Of a stretch of DNA of 64,000 bases, positions 18,186 to 26,853 are shown piece by piece (positions within the stretch are counted from its first letter, which is position 1; every line of letters starts with the position of its first letter). The DNA is from Antarcticirhabdus aurantiaca (GTDB lineage Bacteria > Pseudomonadota > Alphaproteobacteria > Rhizobiales > Rhizobiaceae): positions 81,592 to 145,591 of the forward strand of contig NZ_VTOM01000016.1 of NCBI RefSeq assembly GCF_009765365.1, given 5' to 3'. A program made the position numbers and the translations under genes. The notes below the pieces were generated by a model. The model was given only the letters and a program-made list of their open reading frames with translations, was not told the DNA's origin and ran no database searches.

Positions 18186-18840
18186 ACGCGAATTCCTCGT
18201 CGGCGCGGCCATCCTCGGAGCGGCGGCCCTGTTCGGGTTCGGCGGGGACGCCCGGGCGGCGCCCCGGGGCGGGAGTGGCCCCAAGGTCATCACTCCCCCG
18301 ACCGTGAGGACGGCGAGGAGCTCGGCGGTGCGGGCCTCGGCCGCCGCGGGGGGACACCTCCACAAGCACGTCGGCGCCTCGCCCGCGTACCTCGCCTCCC
18401 GCACGCAGTCGATGGACATGAGGTTCTCCTTCGAGGCCGCGGCGAGGCGGGGGCGGAAGGGACGGAAGGCGGCCGAGGCGCTCTCCCAGTTCAGGGCGCG
18501 GCCCTCCCGGATCAGCTCGTTCCGCAACGGCCCGACAATGGACCGGATCTACGAGCAGGCGATGCGCCGCGAGAGGGCGCAGGTCGCGGCCTGGGCACGG
18601 ACCGCGAAGCCGGGCGACAGCTATAGGCTCGGGTTCTCGTCCGCAAAGCCCGTCGGCACGGTCTACACGACGATGCCGGGATCCGGCACGGGCCGCCACG
18701 CGCCTGCTTCGCGGGGCGAGTTCATCCTCCGCAAGGGCGGCTCCGCGGGTGTCTACCCGCACACGGCCAAGCTCTTCGTCGGACGCGAGGCCCCGACGCG
18801 CCGGGCGGGCGCCGCGACCGACCGCAAGGCGGCAAGGTGA
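18172..18840 (+). CDS. Tat-exported hypothetical protein
   Basis: This 222-aa protein starts MKRTRREFLVGAAILGAAAL, a clear twin-arginine signal (RREFLVG) ending near GFGGDARAAP. The mature part is basic (SRTQSMDMRFSFEAAARRGR), with a C-terminal section (GRHAPASRGEFILRKGGS) of no known family. The Tat route implies folding or cofactor loading before export. It overlaps the previous exported protein and shares its operon. Confidence 0.72.
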   Translation: MKRTRREFLVGAAILGAAALFGFGGDARAAPRGGSGPKVITPPTVRTARSSAVRASAAAGGHLHKHVGASPAYLASRTQSMDMRFSFEAAARRGRKGRKAAEALSQFRARPSRISSFRNGPTMDRIYEQAMRRERAQVAAWARTAKPGDSYRLGFSSAKPVGTVYTTMPGSGTGRHAPASRGEFILRKGGSAGVYPHTAKLFVGREAPTRRAGAATDRKAAR

Positions 18841-18852
18841 GGGAGAGGCGAG

Positions 18853-19125
18853 ATGGAAATCGGACGCGAACTGCTCGAGCGCCTTTCCGGCGAGGTGTTC
18901 CACGAGACGGCGGACCTCGACGGCGACCTCGGTCCCACGCTCGACGCCTTCCTCGACACCCTCGACCCGACGGAGCGACGCGCCCTGCGAGACGAGCTCG
19001 TTTCGCTGGCGGGGGCGGGCGAGGAGGAGCGGCGGGAGCGCCTCGACGAGATCGGCTTCGCCTGGGAGTTCGACGACGGGGCGGGCTTCCTCTCGACCCT
19101 CGCGCAGGTCCTCGACGACGAGTGA
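18853..19125 (+). CDS. Small acidic hypothetical protein
   Basis: This 90-aa protein starts MEIGRELLERLSGEVFHETA after GGGAGAGGCGAG. It is very acidic and predicted helical (DPTERRALRDELVSLAGAGE). It lies 12 bp after the Tat-signal gene. No family was recognised; size and charge fit a chaperone- or adaptor-like role, which is only a guess. Confidence 0.65.
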   Translation: MEIGRELLERLSGEVFHETADLDGDLGPTLDAFLDTLDPTERRALRDELVSLAGAGEEERRERLDEIGFAWEFDDGAGFLSTLAQVLDDE

Positions 19126-19245
19126 GGCCAAGGGGGCGGGTTCCGACCCGTCTCCACGACCGCCCCTCAGCGGATCGCCGCAGGCCAGCGGCGGTCCGGC
19201 CAACGGCAGCTTTCCGCACGAACGGGCACGACGAAGGGAGAACGC

Positions 19246-19992
19246 ATGATGCCGCCCCTCAAGCCGCCGCTCCGCGGGATCGGCGAACCGCCCCCCTGGC
19301 CCGCGCCGCCACTCTATCCCGGCGACTGGCTCGACCTGCCCGACGATGTGGTGGCGCGGACGGGGAGCCTCCTGGAGCGCTTCGCGGACGCGCGGGCCTT
19401 CCCGAACCTGACGGGACGCTTCCTGCGCATGCGGGCCCTGCGCCTGCCCTTCTATCCCGGCTGGACGCTCCTGGAGATCCTGGGCCGGCCGCTCGGCAAG
19501 CGCCTCGGCGTGGCCCGCGTCCTCCTTGGAAGCGAGAGGCCCCTGCTCCTCAACGGATCGGCGGGCATCCTCCACATGGTCAACTCCAAACATCTCGAGG
19601 GCCTCGACGACCCGGCGACGGTCCGGCACTACCTGCGCTTCTTCTGTAGCTGCGTCCACGGCGAGGAAGGGGGCGGCACCCGCTTCCAGGTCGTCGAGGG
19701 CATGGACGAGATCCCGCCGGAGATGGTGCGTCCCGGCAAGGTCGAGACCGTGTCCGCTGCGGTCCGCCCGATCGAGGAGGTCGACGGCCCGTCCGCCCTC
19801 CTCGCGACGCTCGTCTACGGAGGGAGCCTCTTCCGCTCGCTCATGAGGATCGACTCCTCGGGAATGGTGGTGATGGAGGACGACGAGCCGATCGCGGAGG
19901 ACGTGTTCCGCCTGCGCGAGTGCTTCGACGGACCCTGGCAGATGCACCCCCACGAGATCGTGCCCCACCAACCCAAACCGGAGACGGAGTGA
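19246..19992 (+). CDS. Hypothetical protein preceding the VirD4-like ATPase
   Basis: This 248-aa protein starts MMPPLKPPLRGIGEPPPWPA after AAGGGAGAA. It has a proline-rich N-terminus, then a mixed alpha/beta part (LTGRFLRMRALRLPFYPGWT, HYLRFFCSCVHGEEGGG, ALLATLVYGGSLFRSLMRID). No signal peptide, membrane helix or known catalytic motif is visible. It ends 5 bp before the ATPase start. Unidentified. Confidence 0.68.
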   Translation: MMPPLKPPLRGIGEPPPWPAPPLYPGDWLDLPDDVVARTGSLLERFADARAFPNLTGRFLRMRALRLPFYPGWTLLEILGRPLGKRLGVARVLLGSERPLLLNGSAGILHMVNSKHLEGLDDPATVRHYLRFFCSCVHGEEGGGTRFQVVEGMDEIPPEMVRPGKVETVSAAVRPIEEVDGPSALLATLVYGGSLFRSLMRIDSSGMVVMEDDEPIAEDVFRLRECFDGPWQMHPHEIVPHQPKPETE

Positions 19993-19997
19993 TCGCC

Positions 19998-21464
19998 ATG
20001 GCAGACGGAACGAACGGGCCGGGGACGCGCCGGGGCGTGATCGTGGGGCGAGAGGCCGCCGGGAGGCCGTCCATCGGCTTCGCGACCCGGCCGCGGCCGG
20101 AGGGTCCCGGCACGGCGGTCGGGGCGCCGCTCGACGGGCACGCCATCGCGATCGCCCCGACGGGCGCCGGCAAGCTGCTCTCCCTCGTCGTCCCCTGGAC
20201 GCTCGGCTGGCCCGACGAGGGATCGGTCCTCGTGGTCGACCCGAAGGGCGAGGCGGCGGCGGTGACGGCGCGCGCCCGGGCACGGCGCGGCTCCGCCGTC
20301 CACGTCGTCGACCCGTTCCGCGTCAGCGGCCTGCGCCCATCGCCGTGCAACCCACTCCGGTTCATCGATCCCGACAGCGAGGACCTCCTCGACGACGCGA
20401 GAGCCGTGGCGGAGATGATGCTTCCTGAGCGTCACGACGTGCGGGACGCGTTCTGGCGCAGCCGGGCGCTTTGGTTCGTGACGACGGCGATCGTCCACGT
20501 CATGAGGGAGCGCAAGCCGCCGGAGCGGACCCTCGTGTCGGTTCGGGACGTCGTGTTCGGGTGGGCGCGGTCCATGAGGCGCGGCGAGCAGTTGCCGGGG
20601 GCGGCGGCGACGGCCCTGAAGCTTGAGGGCGACGATCCCGAGGTGAGGCGCGCCGCGGAGACGATGGAGCTCGGGTCGCCGGAGACGGTCGGCGGGATCC
20701 TCCACTACGCGCTCGAGGCGGTCGGCTTCATCCGCGGGGAGCCCGTGGAGCGCAGCCTCGAGTGCGGGGGCGTGGACTTCGAGTCCTTCGCGAGGGGCGA
20801 TCCGACGACCTGCTTCCTCGTCCTGCCGCCCCACCTCCTGAAAACCCACGCGCCGCTGCTGCGCCTGTGGTCGTGGGCGTTCCTTTCGTCGGTCCAGCGG
20901 CGGACCCGCCCGCCCGCGGGCAGGACGCTGTTCGTCGTCGACGAGGCCGCCCAGCTCGGTCACTACGGCCCCCTCCTCACGGCGGTCACGTTGCTTCGCG
21001 GCTACGGCCTGTCCACCCTCTCGCTCTGGCAGGACGGGGCGCAGCTCCGCTCCGCCTATCCCGACGATTGGAGGACGATGGTCAACAACTGCCGGACGCT
21101 CGCCTGCTTCGGGGCGCGGACCGATGCGGGCTGGCGCGACGCGCTCGACACGCTGGGGATGGCGGGGTGCACCCGGTCGGAGGCGGAGGGACGGATCCTC
21201 GTGCTCTCGGACGGGCGGGAGCGGCTGCTCGACCGCATCGACTACCGGACGGATCCGCTCTTCGAGGGCGAGTTCGACCCGAACCCGTTCCACGAGGCCG
21301 ACGCGGGACCGATCGTCAGGCCGCGGACGAAGCGGCGCAAGCCGCGACGCCCGGCGGCCCGCCCCGGAGGCACGAGGAGACGCGTCGACCCCGACCTCGC
21401 CCGCGAGTACGATGCCGTCAAGGCGCAGGTGATGGCGCTCTGGGAGCCGGAAGCCGTGTTCTGA
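19998..21464 (+). CDS. VirD4/TraG-like coupling ATPase, no membrane anchor
   Basis: This 488-aa protein has the type IV coupling-protein core: P-loop APTGAGKLLSLVVPWTL, then SVLVVDPKGEAAAVT, Walker B LFVVDEAAQLGHYGPLL and the motif LSLWQDGAQLRSAYPDDW. The residue after GAGK is Leu, where VirD4 usually has Gly. The N-terminal membrane helices of VirD4/TraG are absent, as is most of the all-alpha domain. No relaxase, VirB4 or pilus gene is in the window, so classical conjugation is not supported. It closes the DUF4407-like/exported-protein operon and may move protein or DNA for that system. Confidence 0.78.
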   Translation: MADGTNGPGTRRGVIVGREAAGRPSIGFATRPRPEGPGTAVGAPLDGHAIAIAPTGAGKLLSLVVPWTLGWPDEGSVLVVDPKGEAAAVTARARARRGSAVHVVDPFRVSGLRPSPCNPLRFIDPDSEDLLDDARAVAEMMLPERHDVRDAFWRSRALWFVTTAIVHVMRERKPPERTLVSVRDVVFGWARSMRRGEQLPGAAATALKLEGDDPEVRRAAETMELGSPETVGGILHYALEAVGFIRGEPVERSLECGGVDFESFARGDPTTCFLVLPPHLLKTHAPLLRLWSWAFLSSVQRRTRPPAGRTLFVVDEAAQLGHYGPLLTAVTLLRGYGLSTLSLWQDGAQLRSAYPDDWRTMVNNCRTLACFGARTDAGWRDALDTLGMAGCTRSEAEGRILVLSDGRERLLDRIDYRTDPLFEGEFDPNPFHEADAGPIVRPRTKRRKPRRPAARPGGTRRRVDPDLAREYDAVKAQVMALWEPEAVF

Positions 21465-21542
21465 ATGTTGACCGCAGTCGCGCTGCACAACCGATCAGAA
21501 TGCAAAGCTGTCGGGGATCTGAATGACGAACTCGAGGCACGA

Positions 21543-21634
21543 TGTTGATCGACAGAGCCTATTGACACGCTTGCAGCCAACTCGCTCCACAGGTCATCGC
21601 GCTGATCGACGTCGAAACTGCGGCCCCATGCCAA
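21543..21634 (-). repeat. ~92-bp dispersed repeat, degenerate
   Basis: Starts TGTTGATCG and carries GCTGATCGACGTCGAAACTG at the same offset as other copies. The 3' end is drifted and may extend to 21641. It separates the ATPase cluster from the dprA-like gene. Confidence 0.55.
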
Positions 21635-21653
21635 TCGCACAGCCAAAGGAAAC

Positions 21654-22706
21654 ATGACGGTTGCACCAAACGACTTTCGCCGGGACAAACCCAAGATATG
21701 GGTCGGGATGAACACGTTGAATCAAAGCCGCCCCTCCGCGAGGAATGAGCAGCTGTCACAAGCTTTGATCGACCCCGATAAGATCGCCTTCCTTGCGCTG
21801 GCTTCGATCGAAGGTGTAGGCGCGGAAAGCCTCGCCTCCATTGCAGGCAGCGGGCAGACGTTTGAGTCGGTCTTGTCTGTCGAAATCCAGCATGAAGCGA
21901 TCGAGCTTTTGCGGCGGCACGGCGCTCGGATCGACAGCGCCTCTTGGGCTGATTGGCGGAGCGTACGGGCTCGAGCCATTGCAAGAGCTCGCCACTGGGC
22001 TGATGGTTTTGCCCGAGACGGCACACACGTCGTGTTCCGGCATGAAGATGCGTTTCCGAAACGCCTGCTGGATCTGTCCAGTCCTCCGTACTGGCTGTTC
22101 GTCAGGGGTAGCCTATCGGCTCTGTCGGTACCGTCGATTTCCGTCGTCGGCACGCGAAACCCGAGCGAGGACGGCCGATGGCTGACGAAGTACGTTGGTG
22201 CAAGCCTGTCGATCTGGAACGCGGCAACCGTGAGCGGCTTGGCGGTCGGCGTTGACCAACTCGCCCACGAAGCTTCCATCCGCGCTGGCGTTCCGACTGT
22301 TGCCGTCCTCGGATCAGGAATTCTCTCGGACCATGCCCCGGGCGCAGGAGATCTACGCGGACGCATCATCGAAGGCGGGGGCGCGATCGCGACGGAGTAC
22401 CTGCCTGATGAAGGCCACAGTGCGAAGAACCTCGTTCGCCGAAACCGACTTCAGGCGGCGCTCGGAAGGGTTCTCATACCAACCGAGTGGAATTCAAGGA
22501 TTGGAACCGCCCATACGGTAAGGTTCGCCACCCAGCTCCGAAGGCCGATAGCGCTCCTTCGACTGCCGGACTGGGATGAAGGCCGCGTAACGCCGACGAT
22601 GGGTTGCGGCCTGGAGACCGGACGCATGTTTACGATCCCCGGAGAGGATGAGGCATTCCGCAGCTTCGTTCGAGACGCACTTGCCGGGCCTTTGGGATCG
22701 GCTTGA
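21654..22706 (+). CDS. DprA/Smf-like DNA-processing protein
   Basis: This 350-aa protein has the DprA Rossmann-like fold: SISVVGTRNPSEDG, then TVSGLAVGVDQLAHEASIRA, TVAVLGSGI, GGAIATEY and NLVRRNRLQAALGRVLIPTE. DprA loads RecA on single-stranded DNA during transformation; stand-alone divergent copies also occur in mobile islands. The N-terminal helical part (40-100) is short and no DprA winged helix is seen at the C-terminus. The stop codon lies inside a dispersed repeat beginning at 22692, so the last 4-5 residues come from the repeat and the C-terminus may be cut. Another copy lies just upstream of the start. Confidence 0.75.
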   Translation: MTVAPNDFRRDKPKIWVGMNTLNQSRPSARNEQLSQALIDPDKIAFLALASIEGVGAESLASIAGSGQTFESVLSVEIQHEAIELLRRHGARIDSASWADWRSVRARAIARARHWADGFARDGTHVVFRHEDAFPKRLLDLSSPPYWLFVRGSLSALSVPSISVVGTRNPSEDGRWLTKYVGASLSIWNAATVSGLAVGVDQLAHEASIRAGVPTVAVLGSGILSDHAPGAGDLRGRIIEGGGAIATEYLPDEGHSAKNLVRRNRLQAALGRVLIPTEWNSRIGTAHTVRFATQLRRPIALLRLPDWDEGRVTPTMGCGLETGRMFTIPGEDEAFRSFVRDALAGPLGSA

Positions 22707-22783
22707 AGCTTCGACGCCGATCAGCGCGGTATCCTGTCAGCCGGGTTGACCCGAGGCGGCTTGGCCCCGCTCGACGATCAATC
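22692..22783 (+). repeat. ~92-bp dispersed repeat overlapping the dprA-like 3' end
   Basis: Aligns over exactly 92 bp (GGGATCGGCTTGAAGCTTCG, CGCCGATCAGCGCGGTA). It supplies the stop codon of the dprA-like gene. Confidence 0.7.
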
Positions 22784-22887
22784 GTCAGAGCGAGCCGTGC
22801 ATCTGCGTTGCACCGCCGATTCCCTGAAACGAAGAGCTTCGCCGCCGAGCGTCATGGAATCCAGCCTGCCTTGGACGGCCTGCCCTG

Positions 22888-23067
22888 TCATTTCACTTCG
22901 TAGACCCTCACGACATCGCTCTCGACGTCTTCGCGATCGAATATGAACGCATCAGGATCGGTGATGTAGCCGAGCTCCGCTTCGCTCGCGTCCTCAGCCT
23001 CCACTTCCCAGATCTCCCGGACGATCACGCGCAGCTCGACTCGGTACTTCTTCATTGCCCTCGGCAT
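22888..23067 (-). CDS. Small hypothetical protein
   Basis: From ATG at 23067, which has a good AGGAGG 8 bases upstream, the product is 59 aa: MPRAMKKYRVELRVIVREIW then an acidic stretch ending VRVYEVK. The pattern is a beta-strand pair with an acidic middle (EVEAEDASEAELGY). No family was recognised. It stands alone and converges on the dprA-like gene. Confidence 0.6.
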   Translation of the reverse strand: MPRAMKKYRVELRVIVREIWEVEAEDASEAELGYITDPDAFIFDREDVESDVVRVYEVK

Positions 23068-23443
23068 GGAAGCGGCCTCCTGACATCGACAAGTGGGAAC
23101 TCGCACTCGATCCGATGCGCCCGGCATCTCGCCGTCCATGCATCGGGATGGTCAGCTTTCTTGGATGGCCCCTGTTGCACCCCGGCATCGGCACGCTCGA
23201 CAGGTCACCATGCCGATCGGCAACTTGCGCATCCTGGCGGCGGCGCACGGGCTTGACCCCATCCTGTTCCCGAGGAGATCGTTCCGGAAGCGCGATTCAA
23301 GCCAGCCTGCGTTCACGCGCCATGCGGGCTCCCAAGCGACCTCCTGGTGATGCCGCACGTGGACAAGGCGGCTCGCAACCGTCGCCGCGCGAGCGCACCG
23401 CAGCGGTGAGATCCTCGAGGCCGCAAGCTGCGGAAGTGCCCCG
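23068..23443. other. Intergenic
   Basis: No gene is supported; frames on both strands are Arg/Ser-rich shadows. Confidence 0.4.
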
Positions 23444-23737
23444 CTAGGCCTCCGTCGCCGCGGATGGACTTCCCATGGCGACAGGTTTCGAACTGCCGGA
23501 TACCCCGACGAGGATCGTCCCGTCGCCGGCATCGAGAAAGATGGCTCCCGCCATCTCGAGCGCGGTCCTGATGCGGGCGACGCTCGACGCCCGCGGGACG
23601 TGGCCGCTTCCCTCGAACTCGTTGAGCAGGTTCCTGCCGCACTCGGCCAGGCGGCACAGCTCCGTCTGCGAGAGCCCGAGCATCGCGCGGGCGCCGCGGC
23701 AGGCGATCCCGTCGATGCGTCCGGCGGGGCGCAGCAT
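23444..23737 (-). CDS. XRE-type helix-turn-helix regulator
   Basis: From MLRPAGRIDGIACRGARAML this is 97 aa. The HTH is GARAMLGLSQTELCRLAECG with the recognition helix near RNLLNEFEGSG, followed by SSVARIRTALEMAGAIFLDA and a short strand. The frame continues upstream to 24007, but that extension runs through a duplicated non-coding segment, so the shorter start is preferred. A single-domain DNA-binding regulator; its target is unknown. Confidence 0.68.
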   Translation of the reverse strand: MLRPAGRIDGIACRGARAMLGLSQTELCRLAECGRNLLNEFEGSGHVPRASSVARIRTALEMAGAIFLDAGDGTILVGVSGSSKPVAMGSPSAATEA

Positions 23738-23859
23738 TCCCGGAAAGGGCGAGGAGCGCTCGCGAACGTCGGCATCCACGCGGGACGACCCGGCCCCGAA
23801 CGTGGACAGGATGCCGTCTTTCGTCAAAGGCCCGCATCCGGTGTCCACCGGGCGTGGCG

Positions 23860-23945
23860 CCGGGCGCCGACGCTTCCGGCGAACGTCGACCAGTTGTGCC
23901 TCGTAGGATTCATCGCTCCAAGCGTTCCGTCGGCTTGCGGCGCCA
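23860..23945. repeat. Duplicated ~80-bp segment, copy A
   Basis: Shares a perfect 27-bp run starting TTGTGCCTCGTAGGATTCAT, plus flanking matches (CCGGCGAACG on the left, GCGT and CCGTC on the right), with a segment at 31207-31292. It lies upstream of the XRE gene on the opposite side of its start. Confidence 0.6.
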
Positions 23946-24280
23946 CTGCCCGTGTCCGCCGGACCTTCACGAGTCCGCCCCAGCCCCGTAGGCCGCGGCA
24001 GGGCCATAGTGCCCCAAGCACGGCGCGGCGTCGACCCGGCACGGTCGCAAGGCGGGCCGCGACGCCCGGCCGCTGGTCGAATCCTTCGTCCAATCCTTTC
24101 CCGCTGACCGCGCGGCCCGCGGCGGCGGTCCTTCCGCCCTCCCGTCCACCTGGCCCGAACGGAGCGTGGGTTGACCCCGCCTCCCCGTACGGCAACGCGA
24201 GCGCCCGAAGGGGCGGTCGTCCCGCGTCGGCGGAGCCGACGCGCACCGGGAATGCCGACGATCGAGGCGATGCCGGCTTC
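23946..24280. other. GC-rich non-coding stretch
   Basis: No gene or other feature recognised beyond the duplicated segment to its left. Confidence 0.4.
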
Positions 24281-24649
24281 CTAAGCCATTCCGGTGCGCA
24301 GGGAGGGTGCGGTCGCGCTGTCGGGATCGCCGGGGCTCTCCTCGACCCCGCCGTATCCGCCGATCGGGAGGTCGGGGTCGATGTCCGCGTCGGCGTCGAA
24401 CCGAAGCAGCCAGCAGCCGCTGCCGCCCGCCGCCGTCGCGGCGGCGAGGAACGGCTCCGAGAAGCCGAAGCGGCGCAGCCGCGCCAGGGTCTCGTCCCGG
24501 ACGTCCTCGGACGCCAGCGACGCGGTCGAGACGATCCACCCGTGTTCGTACGGGATGACCGTCACGGGATGGTCGGCCCCGTCCAGGATCGCCGCATCCC
24601 CGTCGGTGAGGTGGCCGGTCGAGATGTCCTTGAAGCTCAGAATGGTCAT
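24281..24649 (-). CDS. DUF5983-like protein
   Basis: This 122-aa protein starts MTILSFKDISTGHLTDGDAA after a GGGGGAG. The pattern STGHLTDGDAAIL, then VIPYEHGWIVST, then CWLLRFDADADIDPDLPIGG resembles the DUF5983 family often found on plasmids and islands, of unknown function. The acidic DADADIDPDLP end is typical. It is monocistronic as far as visible. Confidence 0.6.
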   Translation of the reverse strand: MTILSFKDISTGHLTDGDAAILDGADHPVTVIPYEHGWIVSTASLASEDVRDETLARLRRFGFSEPFLAAATAAGGSGCWLLRFDADADIDPDLPIGGYGGVEESPGDPDSATAPSLRTGMA

Positions 24650-25006
24650 GCGCGCTCCCCCGTCTGCCACCTCAGGGTCGCCCAGGGGAATGTGGCCCGC
24701 AAGCGGCGCCGCACGGAAGCGAACGGGCCACGGGACTTCGACTCCGCCAATCGAAGGCCATCCCGCATTGACCGTTGGCGCACCGCCTCCGCTTCGGTGC
24801 AAGCGGCCTTCGATCTCACCGCCCCCCCACGCGACCGCGCGCGGCAACGCGCGCCGTCCGCGCCCGATCCGGGATGCGGCAATGGCCGGACCCGCAGCCC
24901 CGCCGCACAAGCCGCAGGACCCGGCCGGAGCGCCGAATGCGCGGAGATCGACCACGCATCGTGAACAGCCCTTTCTCTCCGAAGCCGACCGCGGATCGGC
25001 CCGGGG
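24650..25006. other. Intergenic
   Basis: No supportable gene. It presumably holds the promoter of the 24649 gene. Confidence 0.4.
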
Positions 25007-25411
25007 TCAGCCGAACAGGGCTCTTGCGACCTCGGCCGTGACGACCGGCTTCTGGAGGAGCGGAACGCTCTGGTAGTCGGTTGGAACCGTCCACCGGTCG
25101 TAGCCCGTCGCGAAGACGCAGGGCACGCCCCGCCTGCGCAGGACGTCGACCAGAGGAAAGACCCTCTCTCCCAGAAGGTTGATGTCGAGCACGGCGCCAT
25201 CGATGGCCTGCCCGTTGAGGACGACATCGAAGGCAAGCGTCAACGAGGACACGGGCCCCACCACCTCGGCGCCGAAGTCCTCGAAGTCGCGGACCGTCTC
25301 CTCGGCCACGAAGAAGTCGTCCTCGACAACCAGGACGCGCTTGTTCCTCAAGCTGGGCGGCTGGGGCCGGAAGGCGTTCCGGGGCTCCTGGTCCATGCTG
25401 TCATGGGTCAT
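25007..25411 (-). CDS. Receiver-only response regulator
   Basis: This 134-aa protein starts MTHDSMDQEPRNAFRPQPPS. A single REC domain begins RVLVVEDDFFVAEE (acidic pair), has the phosphoacceptor Asp in AIDGAVLDINLLGE, and the Thr and Lys of CVFATGYD and LLQKPV. No output domain follows. Such receivers in Methylobacterium commonly act as phosphate sinks or shuttles with HWE/HK sensors. A second, similar receiver lies at 26854-27246 with a PAS protein between. Confidence 0.82.
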   Translation of the reverse strand: MTHDSMDQEPRNAFRPQPPSLRNKRVLVVEDDFFVAEETVRDFEDFGAEVVGPVSSLTLAFDVVLNGQAIDGAVLDINLLGERVFPLVDVLRRRGVPCVFATGYDRWTVPTDYQSVPLLQKPVVTAEVARALFG

Positions 25412-25807
25412 GATCGGTCCATCCGCCGCAGGTTGTCCGCGCTCAAACAGGCACGGTGGGCAAGTCATGGCAATCATTTGATGATGGCTGGACAGATGAT
25501 GGCCCGCAAAGCTTCGCCGGCTGATACAAGCCGACCTAACATGTTGTCGCTCATGCATTTCCTCCGGAACGCGCAACTCGCGTCCGCCATTGCTCCGACG
25601 CGCGGGTGACCTCCCGACCCACGCTCATCGGTAGACCGAAATGCATGATGGTTGGTCCAGCCCGCCGTCGCGTCTCTCCCGCGACGGCGGGTCCTTGCCG
25701 CAATGCGGCGTCCGGCGAAGCGAAGCGCGCCGCAGCCTGCCATCGCCGCCGACCCCGGAACCATCGGCGTCAACGACAAGACGAAGCCGGCCTGCTACTT
25801 CATCCGA
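25412..25807. other. Intergenic
   Basis: Divergent spacer between the receiver gene and the 25808 gene. No further feature was recognised. Confidence 0.4.
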
Positions 25808-26050
25808 ATGGATCGGCGCTCCATCCTGCAACGCCTTGCACAGGCCCACCAACACATCGCCTTGGCCGACCGCCTCGTCATGCGGCAACGCGATCTCGTG
25901 GAGAGATTGGAGCGTGCAGGTCACGACGCTGCCGAGGCACTTAGAATGCTCGCGAACCTCGAGGACCTTCAGCGCCTTCACCTCGCAGACCGCATCCGCC
26001 TCGAGCGGGAACTCGCCAACCTCGATGAAGGGCGACATCCACGCACATAG
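25808..26050 (+). CDS. Small coiled-coil hypothetical protein
   Basis: This 80-aa helical protein starts MDRRSILQRLAQAHQHIALA and continues RQRDLVERLERAGHDAAEAL and DLQRLHLADRIRLERELANL. Small proteins of this pattern (HIALADRLVMRQRDLVERLE) recur in Methylobacterium genomes as hypotheticals near stress and sensory genes. The frame is open to 25652 but the extension is poor. The 3' end overlaps, on the other strand, the tail of the PAS gene. Confidence 0.68.
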   Translation: MDRRSILQRLAQAHQHIALADRLVMRQRDLVERLERAGHDAAEALRMLANLEDLQRLHLADRIRLERELANLDEGRHPRT

Positions 26051-26597
26051 ATGCGTTCAGGCGGTTCCGTCCGGCATCTTCCCGATGGTTGGCGGCGAGG
26101 CGGCGGCCCGCCTCCAGGAGGACGGCCTCGATGAGCCGGGACAGGATGTCCTCGTCGAGCTCCCGCGCGAGGTCGAGGGCGGCGATGAGGTGGTTGACCA
26201 TGTCGATGCGCGCGTGGCCCTGTGGCTTCGCGGGTCGTGCCTCGAAGAGAGCGTCGGCATAGTACCGCGTTACCTCTCCCTGGCCATGGAAGGCGCGGCC
26301 GAGCCCAGACACGGGCTGCGGTTCCGGATGGCCGTCGACGATCCTGTAGGTGGGGGCGAAGGTCGTTCCGTTCTCGTACGCCTCCCGCAGGCTGGCCGCG
26401 AAAGGCTCCGGATCCTCTGGGTGGATCTTGGCGGCGAAGCGCGAAAGCGCTGTCCTGGCGTGCCCCTCCTCGGGTGCCACGCCGAAGGCCGCGCAGACCC
26501 TCTCGTCGGCATGCACGACCTGCGAAGTCGGGTCGAGGCGCCAGAAGCCGAGCAGGTTGTGCCCCGATCCCCCGCCGACCTTTCGCGCCGGCGCCAT
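25941..26597 (-). CDS. PAS-domain protein
   Basis: From MAPARKVGGGSGHNLLGFWR, with GGAGG upstream, this is 218 aa. Residues 14-125 form a PAS fold (LLGFWRLDPTSQVVHADERV, FAAKIHPEDPEPFAASLREA, PTYRIVDGHPEPQPVSG). A helical segment (MVNHLIAALDLARELDEDIL) follows. No kinase domain is present. The last ~37 residues overlap the convergent gene at 25808-26050, so the true stop may have been lost by frameshift near 26060. It lies between two receiver-only regulators. Confidence 0.65.
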   Translation of the reverse strand: MAPARKVGGGSGHNLLGFWRLDPTSQVVHADERVCAAFGVAPEEGHARTALSRFAAKIHPEDPEPFAASLREAYENGTTFAPTYRIVDGHPEPQPVSGLGRAFHGQGEVTRYYADALFEARPAKPQGHARIDMVNHLIAALDLARELDEDILSRLIEAVLLEAGRRLAANHREDAGRNRLNASMCVDVALHRGWRVPARGGCGLRGEGAEGPRGSRAF

Positions 26598-26853
26598 CGA
26601 CCGCCCTCCACCAACGTTCGTTGACCCACGCGCCGCGTCCGCGAGCGCTGCCCGGCGACAGATGATCTTGCCGGAAGGGCCGCGGGTCCAATGCCGCCCG
26701 GGTGTTCGCCGGAGCCGCCGACCCATGTTGCCCGCGGCGCGATGAATGGTTCCGGCAACGTGGTGGGCACCGGGAGCAAGGTGCCGCATCCGCCCGAGCC
26801 CGCACCCCGGACTTGCTCCGATTGAACGGCTGGGTTCGGCCTGCCCGCTCCTG

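Noticed and set aside
18151..20283. A 710-codon minus-strand frame (and another at 19815-21488) opposite the exported-protein/T4CP operon
   Set aside because: Antisense shadows; the plus-strand frames have signal peptides, ribosome binding sites and ATPase motifs.
19998..21464. A conjugative type IV secretion system
   Set aside because: Only a coupling-protein-like ATPase without membrane anchor is present; no relaxase, VirB4, VirB11 or pilin gene was seen.
25411..25576. Longer N-terminus for the receiver gene (start at 25576)
   Set aside because: The 55 extra residues are not part of a REC fold and look like translated spacer.
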